This document shows, piece by piece, positions 26,659 through 35,327 of a stretch of 64,000 nt of DNA (the first letter of the stretch is position 1; every line of letters begins with the position of its first letter). The position numbers and the translations under genes were made by a program. Source of the stretch: Crenobacter caeni (lineage in GTDB: Bacteria > Pseudomonadota > Gammaproteobacteria > Burkholderiales > Chromobacteriaceae); contig NZ_JAAGAA010000001.1 of NCBI RefSeq assembly GCF_010435965.1, forward strand, positions 248,001 through 312,000, given 5' to 3'. The notes beneath the pieces were generated by a model. It was not told the DNA's origin and searched no databases. It saw only the letters and a program-made list of their open reading frames with translations.

Positions 26659-26681
26659 GCTGCCCGTCCCTAAGGCCCCCG

Positions 26682-27131
26682 ATGTTTGACGTTCTGACTT
26701 TTCTCTTCGAACAATACGACGACCCGTCCAGCTGTCCGGGGCGTGACGACCTGACCCGCGAACTCGAGGCCGCCGGCTTCGAGAGCGAAGAGATAGGCGA
26801 CGCGCTCGACTGGTTTGACGGAATCCGTCCAGAGGCGTTTGCCGGTTTGAAGGAGTCGGGTGGCGTGCGCATCTACAGCGACTACGAGCTCGAACTGCTG
26901 TCGTGCGAGGTGCGCGGTTTCATCTGTTTTCTTGAGGATAACGGCGCGCTCGACGCCGCCCAGCGCGAACTGGTGATCGACCGCCTGCTGGCGCTGCCGT
27001 CCGACGAGATCACGCCGGCGGTGGTGAGGCTGGTCGCGCTGCTGGTGCTGTGGCGCGAGCAGGCGGAGTTGCCGCTGTTGGTCGGTGAGGAATTGCTCTC
27101 GGCGGTGCACGGTGAACCGACCATGCAATAA
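26682..27131 (+). CDS. smg: Smg (DUF494) family protein
   Basis: A 149-residue, acidic, helical DUF494 protein beginning MFDVLTFLFEQYDD, with VRIYSDYELELLSCEVRGFICFLED in the middle. The family is regularly found between dprA and topA, as here, but its function is not established. It is followed by a hairpin terminator at 27220-27250. Confidence 0.93.
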   Translation: MFDVLTFLFEQYDDPSSCPGRDDLTRELEAAGFESEEIGDALDWFDGIRPEAFAGLKESGGVRIYSDYELELLSCEVRGFICFLEDNGALDAAQRELVIDRLLALPSDEITPAVVRLVALLVLWREQAELPLLVGEELLSAVHGEPTMQ

Positions 27132-27219
27132 GTTTGTCGTAGGGTGCGTGCGCTTGCAGTCTGCATGTCTGTGGGCTTACCATGCGCGCCCTTGCCGGTC
27201 CTGGCCGGCCGATGTGATC

Positions 27220-27250
27220 AAGAGTGCAGCCTTGCGCTCTTGTTTTGTTT
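27220..27250 (+). terminator. Terminator after smg
   Basis: AAGAGTGCA and TGCGCTCTT pair (one G-U) around GCCT, followed by GTTTTGTTT. It should end the lysM-dprA-smg transcript, leaving topA with its own promoter. Confidence 0.8.
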
Positions 27251-27306
27251 GATGGATACCGGATGTGTTCGCCCGCCCGTTGCGGGTAAAGGAAGACGAC
27301 CTAGAC

Positions 27307-29610
27307 ATGCCTTCTAGCCTCCTGATCGTCGAGTCGCCCTCCAAGGCGAAGACGCTGAAAAAATACCTGGGCAGTGACTTTGAAGTCCTTGCTTCGTACG
27401 GTCACGTCCGCGACCTGGTGCCGAAGAACGGCGCGGTCGACCCGGACCACGACTTCGCGATGAAGTACCAGCTGATCGCGCGCAACAGCAAGCATGTCGA
27501 CGCGATCGTCTCCGCGGTGCGCGACGCCGACCATGTCTACCTGGCAACTGACCCGGACCGCGAAGGCGAGGCCATCTCCTGGCACCTGACCGAGATCCTG
27601 GCCGGCAAGAAGCTGCTCAAGGGCAAGACGGTGCAGCGCGTGGTGTTCCACGAGATCACCAAGAACGCGGTGCTCGACGCGATCGCCCACCCGCGCGAGA
27701 TCTCGCAGGACCTGGTCGACGCGCAGCAGGCGCGCCGTGCGCTCGACTACCTGGTTGGCTTCAACCTGTCGCCTCTGCTGTGGAAGAAGATCCGCCGCGG
27801 CCTGTCGGCCGGGCGGGTGCAAAGCCCGGCGCTGCGCCTGATCTGCGAGCGCGAGAACGAGATTCGCGCGTTCACCGAGCAGGAGTACTGGTCGGTGCAC
27901 CTCGACAGCCACAAGGGGCGCACCCGCTTCACCGCCAAGCTCACCCAGCTGGACGGCCAGAAGCTCGACCAGTTCGCGCTGCCCGACGAGGCCGCGCAAG
28001 CCGCGGCGCTCGCGCGCCTCGCCGGCCACGAGGCGCGGGTCGCCAGCGTCGAGAAGAAGAAGAAGACGCGTAACCCGGTCGCGCCGTTCACCACCTCGAC
28101 GCTGCAGCAGGAGGCGGTGCGCAAGCTGGGCATGACCACCGATCGCGCGATGCGCACGGCGCAGCAGCTGTACGAGGGCGTCGATATCGGCCAGGGCACC
28201 GTCGGCCTGATCACCTATATGCGTACCGACTCGGTCGCGCTGGCCGCGGAGGCGGTCACCGAGATCCGCCACTACATCGAGCACAAGTTCGAGCCGGACT
28301 TCCTGCCTAAGAACCCGGTCACCTTCAAGAACAAGGCGAAGAACGCGCAGGAAGCGCACGAGGCGATCCGTCCGACCTCGGTGTACCGCTCGCCCGAGCA
28401 GCTCAAGCCCTTCCTGACCAGCGACCAGTTCAAGCTGTACGACATGATCTGGAAGCGCACGCTGTCCTGCCAGATGGCACCGGCCAAGTTCGATACCACC
28501 ACCGTCGACATTGCGGTCGGTGACGGCGTGTTCCGCGTCAGCGGCCAGGTACAGACCTTCGCCGGCTTCCTCGCCGTGTACGAGGAGGATGTCGACGACG
28601 CCGAGGACGAAGACAATGCCAAGCTGCCGGCTCTGGTCGAGGGCGACGTGCTGCCGGTAGACAAGCTGTACGGCGAGCAGCACTTCACGCAGCCGCCGCC
28701 GCGCTTCTCGGAAGCTAGCCTGGTCAAGGCGCTCGAAGAGTTCGGCATCGGCCGCCCGTCGACCTACGCGAGCATCATCTCGACGCTGAAGGATCGCGAG
28801 TACGTGATCCTCGACAAGAAGCGCTTCGTGCCGACCGACACCGGCGAGATCGTCAACAAGTTCCTGACCGAGCACTTCGCGCAGTACGTCGACTACAACT
28901 TCACCGCCAAGCTGGAAAACCAGCTCGACGAGATTGCCGGCGGCGACCGCAAGTGGGTGCCGGTGATGGACAGCTTCTGGAAGGGTTTCAAGAAGCAGAT
29001 CGAGGAGAAGGAAGGGATCTCGCGCGAGTCGATCACCACCGAGCAGCTCGACGAGGCGTGCCCCAAGTGCGGCAAGCCGCTGAACATCCGCTTCGGCAAG
29101 CGCGGGCGCTTCATCGGTTGTACCGGCTACCCGGAGTGCGATTACACGCGCAACCTGAACGAGACCGCCGAGGAGGCCGCCGAGGCCGAGGCGCCGGAAA
29201 TCGTCGAAGGCCGGGTGTGCCCGAAAGACGGTGGCCAGCTGGTGATCAAGAAGGGCCGCTACGGCAAGTTCATCGGCTGCGCGAACTATCCGAAGTGCAA
29301 GCATATCGAGCCGCTGGAGAAGCCCAAGGACACCGGCGTCGAGTGCCCGGAGTGCAAACAGGGGCACCTGATCGAGCGCAAGAGCCGTTACGGCAAGCTG
29401 TTCTACTCGTGCAACCGCTATCCGGACTGCAAGTACGCGACGTGGAACCCGCCGATTGCCGAGCCCTGCCCGAAGTGCGGCTGGCCGATCCTGACCATCA
29501 AGACTACCAAGCGGCGCGGCACCGAGAAGGTCTGCCCGCAGAAGGAGTGCGGCTACGCCGAGCAGATCGCGCCGCCGGAGGGCAAGGAAGCGCCGCCTGC
29601 CGAGGCTTGA
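27307..29610 (+). CDS. topA: DNA topoisomerase I with four C-terminal zinc fingers
   Basis: Relaxes negative supercoils. It has 767 residues. The Toprim domain at the N-terminus starts LLIVESPSKAKTLKKYLG and includes ATDPDREGEAISWHL; the catalytic tyrosine is about residue 304 in GLITYMRTDS. The C-terminus holds four Cys4 zinc-ribbon repeats (CPKCGKPL...YPEC, CPKDGGQL...YPKC, CPECKQGHL...YPDC, CPKCGWPIL...KEC); in the second repeat one position is Asp, so it may not bind zinc. ATG 27307 matches the family start MPSSLLIVESPSKAK. Confidence 0.98.
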   Translation: MPSSLLIVESPSKAKTLKKYLGSDFEVLASYGHVRDLVPKNGAVDPDHDFAMKYQLIARNSKHVDAIVSAVRDADHVYLATDPDREGEAISWHLTEILAGKKLLKGKTVQRVVFHEITKNAVLDAIAHPREISQDLVDAQQARRALDYLVGFNLSPLLWKKIRRGLSAGRVQSPALRLICERENEIRAFTEQEYWSVHLDSHKGRTRFTAKLTQLDGQKLDQFALPDEAAQAAALARLAGHEARVASVEKKKKTRNPVAPFTTSTLQQEAVRKLGMTTDRAMRTAQQLYEGVDIGQGTVGLITYMRTDSVALAAEAVTEIRHYIEHKFEPDFLPKNPVTFKNKAKNAQEAHEAIRPTSVYRSPEQLKPFLTSDQFKLYDMIWKRTLSCQMAPAKFDTTTVDIAVGDGVFRVSGQVQTFAGFLAVYEEDVDDAEDEDNAKLPALVEGDVLPVDKLYGEQHFTQPPPRFSEASLVKALEEFGIGRPSTYASIISTLKDREYVILDKKRFVPTDTGEIVNKFLTEHFAQYVDYNFTAKLENQLDEIAGGDRKWVPVMDSFWKGFKKQIEEKEGISRESITTEQLDEACPKCGKPLNIRFGKRGRFIGCTGYPECDYTRNLNETAEEAAEAEAPEIVEGRVCPKDGGQLVIKKGRYGKFIGCANYPKCKHIEPLEKPKDTGVECPECKQGHLIERKSRYGKLFYSCNRYPDCKYATWNPPIAEPCPKCGWPILTIKTTKRRGTEKVCPQKECGYAEQIAPPEGKEAPPAEA

Positions 29611-29630
29611 GCAGCTCCCGAAAAAAACGC

Positions 29631-29657
29631 TTGCACGCCTGTTCGCTGGCCTATATT
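29631..29657 (+). promoter_or_regulatory. Possible promoter of a small RNA after topA
   Basis: TTGCAC (29631-29636) and TATATT (29652-29657) are 15 bases apart, somewhat short, and are preceded by an A-run (29621-29627). Transcription would start about 29664, just before the hairpin array. Confidence 0.4.
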
Positions 29658-29659
29658 GG

Positions 29660-29776
29660 GTGGGCGGGCGCGGTAGGCCCGCCTTGAAAGTGCCGGAATC
29701 TTTCCCGGCCATTACGGTTCAGGTGACGAACCGGAATGCCTCAGGGCAAAAAACGCCGCCTTCGGGCGGCGTTTTT
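29660..29776 (+). ncRNA. Candidate small RNA or structured leader with four hairpins
   Basis: Between topA and the next gene four hairpins follow one another: GGCGGGC/GCCCGCC (29662-29683), GCCGG/CCGGC (29692-29709), CGGTTC/GAACCG (29715-29733), and a strong intrinsic terminator AAACGCCGCC-TTCG-GGCGGCGTTT (29751-29774) with a T-run. There is a possible promoter upstream and no open reading frame. It could be a free small RNA of about 115 nt, or a terminated leader controlling the membrane-protein gene at 29813. It does not resemble SRP RNA, 6S RNA, tmRNA or a riboswitch that I recognise. Confidence 0.5.
29751..29776 (+). terminator. Strong intrinsic terminator
   Basis: A 10-bp GC-rich stem, TTCG tetraloop and GTTTTTC tail. 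It ends either topA, the candidate small RNA, or both, 37 bases before the next start codon. Confidence 0.92.
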
Positions 29777-29812
29777 CATTTGGTGGCTGCAAGACCTGCT
29801 GAGGGGGAACCG

Positions 29813-30196
29813 ATGAAACCCGACAGCCGTTTCTATTTCACCGGCTCGGCCGTGCTGACGCTGTTCTTCCTGTTGACCGGCCAGTGGCTGCTCTTGGTAC
29901 TGCCGTTCTTCGTGATGCTGTACGGCGTGTTCGTCGCCGACCGAGAGCAGTACGAGGCGATGGACGAGATGGCGATGCAGATGCTGGTGCCGCGGGCGAG
30001 CCGGCCGGCCATGCTCTCGCACGAGCGCTTCGAGTGCCACGAGCTCTTGTTCGTCCATGCCGGCTGCCCAGTTTACCGCTACCTCTGCACGCACCAGGAG
30101 TGCTGGGCGCTGGCCGGCGCGGCAGGCGAGGTCGACTGCGAAGGCGAAGCGATCACGGTGTTTCCGGGCTTCGTCTACCAGCGCCGCTCGGCCTGA
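29813..30196 (+). CDS. Small membrane protein of unknown function
   Basis: A 127-residue protein. Two adjacent hydrophobic segments (about 9-24 and 25-42: AVLTLFFLLTGQWLLLVLPFFVMLYGVFV) form a hairpin in the membrane, followed by a cytoplasmic or periplasmic domain of about 80 residues with five cysteines (FECHELLF, AGCPVYRYLCTHQECWALAG, VDCEGEA). The cysteine spacing suggests metal binding or disulfides, but no family is recognised. ATG 29813 has GAGGGGGAA upstream. It converges with the HIT gene, one base apart. Confidence 0.78.
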   Translation: MKPDSRFYFTGSAVLTLFFLLTGQWLLLVLPFFVMLYGVFVADREQYEAMDEMAMQMLVPRASRPAMLSHERFECHELLFVHAGCPVYRYLCTHQECWALAGAAGEVDCEGEAITVFPGFVYQRRSA

Positions 30197-30197
30197 G

Positions 30198-30596
30198 TCA
30201 GGCGGTCAGCGCAGCCTGCAGGCGTTCAGCGAGGTTTTCGGGCGCCGGCGGCTGCCCGGCGCGCGCCGGAGCGGCCCAGATCGGCGCCGGGAAGTGCGCG
30301 TCGGCGGCAAAGCGCGGGATCACGTGCCAGTGCAGGTGTGGTACCACGTTGCCTAGGCTTGCCAGGTTGACCTTGTCCGGATTCAGTACTTCGCGCACCG
30401 CGCGTTCGGTTTTCAGCACCCACTCTAGCAGGTAGCGCGCGTCCTCGGGCACAAGGTCGGTCATCTCGCGCACATGCGCGTTCCAGATGACCCGGCAGAA
30501 GCCCGGATAGCTGGCATCGTCGACCAGGATCACGCGCAGGCGCTCGTCTCGGTACAGGATGTCGCCGCTTTCGCGGCAGAGTTCGCACGGTTGCAT
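30198..30596 (-). CDS. HIT-family hydrolase
   Basis: A 132-residue histidine-triad protein that likely hydrolyses nucleotidyl phosphoramidates or dinucleotides. The triad is HLHWHV near residue 91. An N-terminal CELC pair (residues 4-7) is typical of the proteobacterial subgroup and may bind zinc. ATG 30596 follows GAAGGAGA. The physiological substrate is not determinable. Confidence 0.92.
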   Translation of the reverse strand: MQPCELCRESGDILYRDERLRVILVDDASYPGFCRVIWNAHVREMTDLVPEDARYLLEWVLKTERAVREVLNPDKVNLASLGNVVPHLHWHVIPRFAADAHFPAPIWAAPARAGQPPAPENLAERLQAALTA

Positions 30597-30723
30597 GGTG
30601 TCTCCTTCAGGGGGGCTGGCCGATTGTACGCCGCCGGACGAGCCAAGGCATGACGTCTGCTATACTCGCCCGGTAGCAGGCACTCGCCCAACATGGGCAT
30701 GACCTGCAAAACCGAGGTATACC

Positions 30724-32040
30724 GTGAGTCTTGCCAACAATCTTTTGATCATTGCGTTGCTGATCGCGTGCAGCGCATTTTTTTCGGTGTCTGAAATCTC
30801 GCTGGCTGCGGCGCGCAAGATCCGCCTGCGCCAGATGGCCGACGACGGCCACATCAACGCCGCGCGCGTGCTGCGCCTGCAGGAGCAGCCGGGCCACTTC
30901 TTTACCGTCGTTCAGATCGGCCTGAACGCCGTCGCCATCCTCGGCGGTATCCTGGGCGAGGCGGCGTTCACGCCGACTTTCGCCGCGCTGTTCAGGCTGG
31001 TGACCGACGCGCCGTGGGTGGGTGCGGTCAGCTTTGCCTGCTCCTTCATGCTGGTCACGTCCCTGTTCATCCTGATCGCCGATCTGATGCCAAAGCGGCT
31101 GGCGATGAACTTCCCCGAGGCGATCGCGGTACGCGTGGTGCGGCCGATGCTGTTCTGCGTGCGGCTGCTGCTGCCCCTGGTGTGGTTCTTCAACGGGTTG
31201 GCCAACGCGGTGTTCCGCCTGTTCGGCGTGCCGCTGTCGCGCAAGGACGAGATCACCTCCGACGACATCTTCGCGGTGGTCGACGCCGGCGCCGAGGCCG
31301 GCGTGCTGCACAAGAGCGAGCACCAGGTGATCGAGAACGTGTTCGAGCTGGAAAGCCGCACCGTCCCCTCGGCGATGACGCAGCGCGAGAGCATCGTGTT
31401 CTTCAGCCTCGACGAGCCGGCCGACAGCATCAAGTCGAAGATCTCAGAACAGCCGCACTCCAAGTTCCTGGTGTGCGACCACTCGATCGACAGCGTGATC
31501 GGCTACGCCGACTCCAAGGACATCCTGCGCCGGGTGCTGTCGGGCGAGCGCTTGTCGCTGAAGGAGCAGGGGATGATCAAGACGGTGCTGATGATTCCCG
31601 ACACCCTGTCGCTGTCCGAGGTGCTCGAGCGCTTCAAGACCACCCGCGAGGACTTCGCTGTCATCCTCAACGAGTACGCGCTGGTCGTCGGCATCATCAC
31701 GCTGAACGACGTGATGAGCACGGTGATGGGCGATTTGATCGGGCAGAACGTCGAGGAGCAGATCGTCAAGCGCGACGAGTACTCGTGGCTGGTCGACGGC
31801 ATGACGCCGGTCGAGGACGTGCTGCGCGCGCTCGAACTGGACAGCCTGCCGGACGACGACAACTACGAGACGGTTGCCGGCTTCATGATGTACATGCTGC
31901 GCAAGATCCCGCGGCGCACCGACTGCGTGGTGTGGGAAGGCTACAAGTTCGAGGTGGTCGACATCGACAACCACAAGATCGACCAGATCCTGGTCACCCG
32001 CCAGGACGCGGCCGCCAAGCCTGAGCCAAGTTTGGCCTAG
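30724..32040 (+). CDS. CNNM/CBS-domain transporter-like membrane protein (CorC/HlyC family)
   Basis: A 438-residue protein: an N-terminal DUF21/CNNM membrane domain with three to four helices (about 5-22, 60-80, 100-120, 135-155; FFSVSEISLAAARKIRLRQM is typical), a pair of CBS domains (about 210-335; MTQRESIVFFSLDEP and FAVILNEYALVVGIITLNDV), and a C-terminal CorC_HlyC domain ending in VVDIDNHKIDQILVTR. Family members are linked to magnesium or cobalt efflux. GTG 30724 has GAGGT upstream. Older hemolysin names are not supported. Confidence 0.92.
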   Translation: MSLANNLLIIALLIACSAFFSVSEISLAAARKIRLRQMADDGHINAARVLRLQEQPGHFFTVVQIGLNAVAILGGILGEAAFTPTFAALFRLVTDAPWVGAVSFACSFMLVTSLFILIADLMPKRLAMNFPEAIAVRVVRPMLFCVRLLLPLVWFFNGLANAVFRLFGVPLSRKDEITSDDIFAVVDAGAEAGVLHKSEHQVIENVFELESRTVPSAMTQRESIVFFSLDEPADSIKSKISEQPHSKFLVCDHSIDSVIGYADSKDILRRVLSGERLSLKEQGMIKTVLMIPDTLSLSEVLERFKTTREDFAVILNEYALVVGIITLNDVMSTVMGDLIGQNVEEQIVKRDEYSWLVDGMTPVEDVLRALELDSLPDDDNYETVAGFMMYMLRKIPRRTDCVVWEGYKFEVVDIDNHKIDQILVTRQDAAAKPEPSLA

Positions 32041-32097
32041 CGCAAGTTTTGCCTGCCGCCCATGCGCTAGAGTGGGCGTTTTGCAGCGGAGAAAAGC

Positions 32098-32799
32098 ATG
32101 AGCGGTAACCCGCCTGAATTCCGGCCCGCTCCGTATTACGACGGGGTTCCGGACTATATGGTCGACGTCTACGACTGGGCGTACGTCAACCCCGCCAAGG
32201 CGCGCCTGCTCGACCGCAACATCGTGGTCAGCACCCTGCTGTTCCTCAACGACCAGCGGCTGATGCGCCGCTACCTTGCGTGTATCCGTCCGGGGAGCCG
32301 CGTATGGCAGGTCGCGCATGTGTACGGCGACCTGGTGTCGCGCGCCGCGCAGGCGGTGGGGCCAGACGGCCGTTTCGTGCTGACCGACATCACGCCGGTG
32401 CAGGTCGAACACGCGCTGAAGAAGCTCGCGCCGTACCCGCAGGCCGAAGTGGTGCGTGCCGACGCGTCGAACTGGCAGGCCGACGAGCCGTTCGACCTGG
32501 TATGCAGTTTCTTCCTCCTGCACGAGGTGCCGGACGAATTGAAGGCGGCCATCGTCGACAATATGCTCGCGCAGGTCGCGCCCGGCGGCGAACTGGTGTT
32601 CGTCGACTACCACCGGCCGCGGCCGTGGCAGCCGATCGGCTGGCTGCTCAAGTACGTGAACCGCTGGCTCGAGCCGTTCGCCGAGGCACTGTGGGACAAG
32701 GACATCGCCGACTACGCGACACGCAAGGACGACTTCGTGTGGCAGAAGGAAACCATCTTCGGTGGCGTCTATCAGATCGTCCGCGTGCGTTTGCGCTGA
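32098..32799 (+). CDS. rquA: Rhodoquinone biosynthesis methyltransferase-like protein RquA
   Basis: A 233-residue protein of the class I SAM-methyltransferase fold that matches the RquA pattern known from Rhodospirillum: YMVDVYDWAYVNP near the start, QVAHVYGDL in place of a classical motif I, DITPVQVEHALKKL, SFFLLHEVPDELK, FVDYHRPRPWQP, and a C-terminal KETIFGGVYQIVRV. RquA converts ubiquinone to rhodoquinone, the low-potential quinone used for fumarate reduction. No fumarate reductase gene is in the window. ATG 32098 follows GGAGAAA. If not RquA it would be a close UbiE-like relative. Confidence 0.82.
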   Translation: MSGNPPEFRPAPYYDGVPDYMVDVYDWAYVNPAKARLLDRNIVVSTLLFLNDQRLMRRYLACIRPGSRVWQVAHVYGDLVSRAAQAVGPDGRFVLTDITPVQVEHALKKLAPYPQAEVVRADASNWQADEPFDLVCSFFLLHEVPDELKAAIVDNMLAQVAPGGELVFVDYHRPRPWQPIGWLLKYVNRWLEPFAEALWDKDIADYATRKDDFVWQKETIFGGVYQIVRVRLR

Positions 32800-32823
32800 A
32801 CCGCCAGCCGCGCATCCATAAGC

Positions 32824-32850
32824 AAAGCCCCGCCGAAGCGGGGCTTTGTT
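32824..32850. terminator. Bidirectional terminator between rquA and fpr
   Basis: AAAGCCCCGC-CGAA-GCGGGGCTTT, a perfect 10-bp stem with A/T flanks on both sides, between convergent genes. Confidence 0.92.
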
Positions 32851-32865
32851 GCGTGGCGCGAGCGA

Positions 32866-33651
32866 TTACTTCTCGACGAAGGCCCGCTCGATCGCGTAGT
32901 GGCCGGGCTCGCCCATGCGCGGGCTTTCTACGTAGCCCATGCCGTCGAGGATGTGGCACAGGTCGTCGAGCATCGCCGGGCTGCCGCAGATCAGCACGCG
33001 GTCGTTCTCGGGGCTCATCTGCGGCAGGCCGATGTCGGCACACAGCTTGCCCGAGGTGATCAGGTCGGTCAGCCGGCCCTGGTTGCGGAAGGGTTCGCGG
33101 GTGACGGTCGGGTAGTAGATCAGCTTCTCGCGCACGATGTCGCCGAAGAACTCGTTGTCCGGCAGCTCGCGGGTGATGAAGTCTTCGTAGGCGAGTTCGT
33201 TCTTGTAGCGCACGCCGTGGGTGAGGATCACCTTCTCGTAACGCTCGTACACCTCCGGGTCCTGGATGATGGACATGAAGGGCGCAAGGCCAGTACCGGT
33301 TGAGAGCAGGTACAGGTTCTTGCCGGGCAACAGGTTGTCCTGCACCAGCGTGCCGGTCGGCTTGCGGCTGATCAGCACGGTGTCGCCTTCTTTGAGGTGC
33401 TGCAGGCGCGAGGTCAGAGGGCCGTCCTGCACCTTGATGCTGAAGAATTCGAGGTATTCGGTGTAGTTAGCGCTGGCGACCGAGTACGCGCGCATCAGGG
33501 GCTTGCCGTTCACTTCTAGGCCGATCATCACGAACTGGCCGTTGATGAAGCGCAACCCTTCGTCGCGGGTACAGGTGAACGAGAACAGCGTGTCGTTCCA
33601 GTGGTGGACGCTGAGCACGCGCTCGGCGGTCATATTGGATGGAATTGCCAT
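32866..33651 (-). CDS. fpr: Ferredoxin/flavodoxin--NADP+ reductase
   Basis: FAD enzyme moving electrons between NADPH and ferredoxin or flavodoxin. It has 261 residues: the FAD-binding segment RAYSVASANYTEYLEFFSIKV, the NADP-binding STGTGLAPFMSII, LTHGVRYKNELAY, and ICGSPAMLDDL. The C-terminus is ERAFVEK, the extended type seen in subclass I proteobacterial FPRs, where the tail contacts FAD. In relatives it is induced by oxidative stress; no such site is identified here. Confidence 0.95.
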   Translation of the reverse strand: MAIPSNMTAERVLSVHHWNDTLFSFTCTRDEGLRFINGQFVMIGLEVNGKPLMRAYSVASANYTEYLEFFSIKVQDGPLTSRLQHLKEGDTVLISRKPTGTLVQDNLLPGKNLYLLSTGTGLAPFMSIIQDPEVYERYEKVILTHGVRYKNELAYEDFITRELPDNEFFGDIVREKLIYYPTVTREPFRNQGRLTDLITSGKLCADIGLPQMSPENDRVLICGSPAMLDDLCHILDGMGYVESPRMGEPGHYAIERAFVEK

Positions 33652-33970
33652 GCGATGGTCACTCTCTTGTTCTTCGGTTCCGGCCGCGGCCGCATCGAGG
33701 GCATGTTAGTCGGCGGCAGCGGTGGCGAGAACGATTTGTTTTCGCTGAAATTATGATTTTGGGTTATTAGGCGGCGTGCGCTCAGGCGTTTTCCGCCTAA
33801 GGGCGGGGTGTTGTCGCTGCGCCGCCGCATAGGATATGCCTGTCCCCGCCGCTTGGCCATATTCAAGCCTATGTCATTTGTTGTGGCATGGTTTTTCTGC
33901 AGGCTATACCGCACAAATGGAAGCGCGTGCTCTCGTGTTAAGCTGGGGGCTTTCCGCGGATTCTTGCCCG
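33652..33970. other. Divergent intergenic region between fpr and the MATE gene
   Basis: A 319-base region without a convincing gene. It is AT-richer in the middle (33735-33775), as expected for promoters, and holds a small inverted repeat AGGCG-TTTTC-CGCCT at 33784-33798. A weak promoter-like pair toward the MATE gene is TTGTGG with TATACC about 18 bases later, near 33880-33910. Promoter assignments are uncertain. Confidence 0.45.
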
Positions 33971-35323
33971 ATGTCCCGCCCCGACGACGCTGCCGAGCGC
34001 TTCTGGCGCTACGCCCTCCCTTCCATCCTGGCCATGCTGGTGACCGGCTGCTACGTGGTGGTCGACGGTGTCTTCGTTGGCCATTACGTCGGCCCGATGG
34101 GGCTTGCCGCGATCAACCTCGCCTACCCCCTGGTGATGGTGCAGGTCGGCGTCGCCGCCATGCTGAGCATGGGTGCGTCAACCCGCATCGCGCTGCTGCT
34201 GGGCGAGGGGCGGCACGCTGCGGCGGGGCGGGTGCTGGTGGCTGCCGCGCTGCTGGCGCTGCTGTTGGGCGGGCTGCTTGCGTTGGGCGGGCTTGTCTGG
34301 CTGGACGACTGGCTGATCCTGTTGGGCGCCGGCGGGGACGCGGTGCTGCGGGCCGAGGCGCGTGCCTACCTTGTCTGGATGCTGGGCGGCAGCCCCCTGT
34401 TGTGCGCACAGATGCTGGCGACCTATCTGCTGCGCAACGACGGCCGGCCGCGGCTGGCGACAGGGCTGATGGTGGCCTCGACCCTGCTCAACATCGGCTT
34501 TGACTACTGGTTTGTCGGCGTGCTCGGCCACGGCCTGGCCGGCTCGGCACAGGCTTCGCTGATCGCGATGGGGGTTGTCGTCGCCGCGGCCCTGGTTTAT
34601 TTCGGCTCGGCACGCGCCGGCCTGCGCCCGGTCATGGGGCGGATGGGCAAACTGCCGGCGCGGATGGCCGACATCGTGCGGCTGGGCGCGTCCAGCCTGC
34701 TGATGGAGCTGAACCTGGCGCTGGTGCTGTTTGCGCACAACCAGCAGTTGCTGGTGTACGGCGGTACCGAAGGCGTCGCCGCGTACGCGGTCGCCGGCTA
34801 CACCGAGATGGTGTTCACCCTGGTCGCGCACGGCCTCGCGCTGGGCATGCAGCCCTTGCTGGGGCAGGCAGTCGGCGGCGGGCGCCCCGGTGAGGCGCGC
34901 GCGGTGCTGCGCTACGGGCTGTGCACGGTAGCAATGCTGGCATTTGGCGTATGGGCGGTGGTCCAGCTGTTTGCCGGCAGCATCGCCCGCCTGTATGTCG
35001 CTGCCGGCGATACGGCACTGCTCGCGGCGAGCGCGCACGCGCTGCGCCTCAACCTGAGCGCGCTGCCGTTCGACGGCCTGGCGATCGTCGGCACCCTCGC
35101 CTTGCAATCGATGGCCGCGACGCGGCAGGCGCTCGCGCTGACGCTGGGCAAGACCGTGCTGCTCATGCCCGCGCTGTACGGCCTGCCCTTGTGGCTGGCA
35201 CTCGACGGCGTGTGGCTGGCGATGCCGCTCGTCAACCTCGTGCTCGGCGGCGCGACGGCGTATCTGCTGTGGCGGCAGTGGCAAAGGCTGGGTGCGTCCG
35301 CGCCGCAGCCACAGCCCGCCTGA
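33971..35323 (+). CDS. MATE-family multidrug/metabolite efflux transporter
   Basis: A 450-residue protein with about 12 membrane segments in two homologous halves. MATE features are PSILAMLVTGCYVVVDGVFVGHYVG near the N-terminus, GMGASTRIA-like AMLSMGASTRIALLLGEG, and the second-half repeat LGASSLLMELNLALVLF...AVAGYTEMVF. It resembles the MepA-like branch. It exports drugs or metabolites with Na+ or H+; the substrate is unknown. ATG 33971 gives an N-terminus (MSRPDDAAERFWRYALPS) typical of the family; longer starts are rejected. Confidence 0.9.
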   Translation: MSRPDDAAERFWRYALPSILAMLVTGCYVVVDGVFVGHYVGPMGLAAINLAYPLVMVQVGVAAMLSMGASTRIALLLGEGRHAAAGRVLVAAALLALLLGGLLALGGLVWLDDWLILLGAGGDAVLRAEARAYLVWMLGGSPLLCAQMLATYLLRNDGRPRLATGLMVASTLLNIGFDYWFVGVLGHGLAGSAQASLIAMGVVVAAALVYFGSARAGLRPVMGRMGKLPARMADIVRLGASSLLMELNLALVLFAHNQQLLVYGGTEGVAAYAVAGYTEMVFTLVAHGLALGMQPLLGQAVGGGRPGEARAVLRYGLCTVAMLAFGVWAVVQLFAGSIARLYVAAGDTALLAASAHALRLNLSALPFDGLAIVGTLALQSMAATRQALALTLGKTVLLMPALYGLPLWLALDGVWLAMPLVNLVLGGATAYLLWRQWQRLGASAPQPQPA

Positions 35324-35327
35324 AGCG

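Noticed and set aside
33630-33914. 94-codon minus-strand frame upstream of fpr
   Set aside because: No ribosome-binding site, low-complexity Arg/Pro composition, and it overlaps the fpr start region; treated as non-coding.
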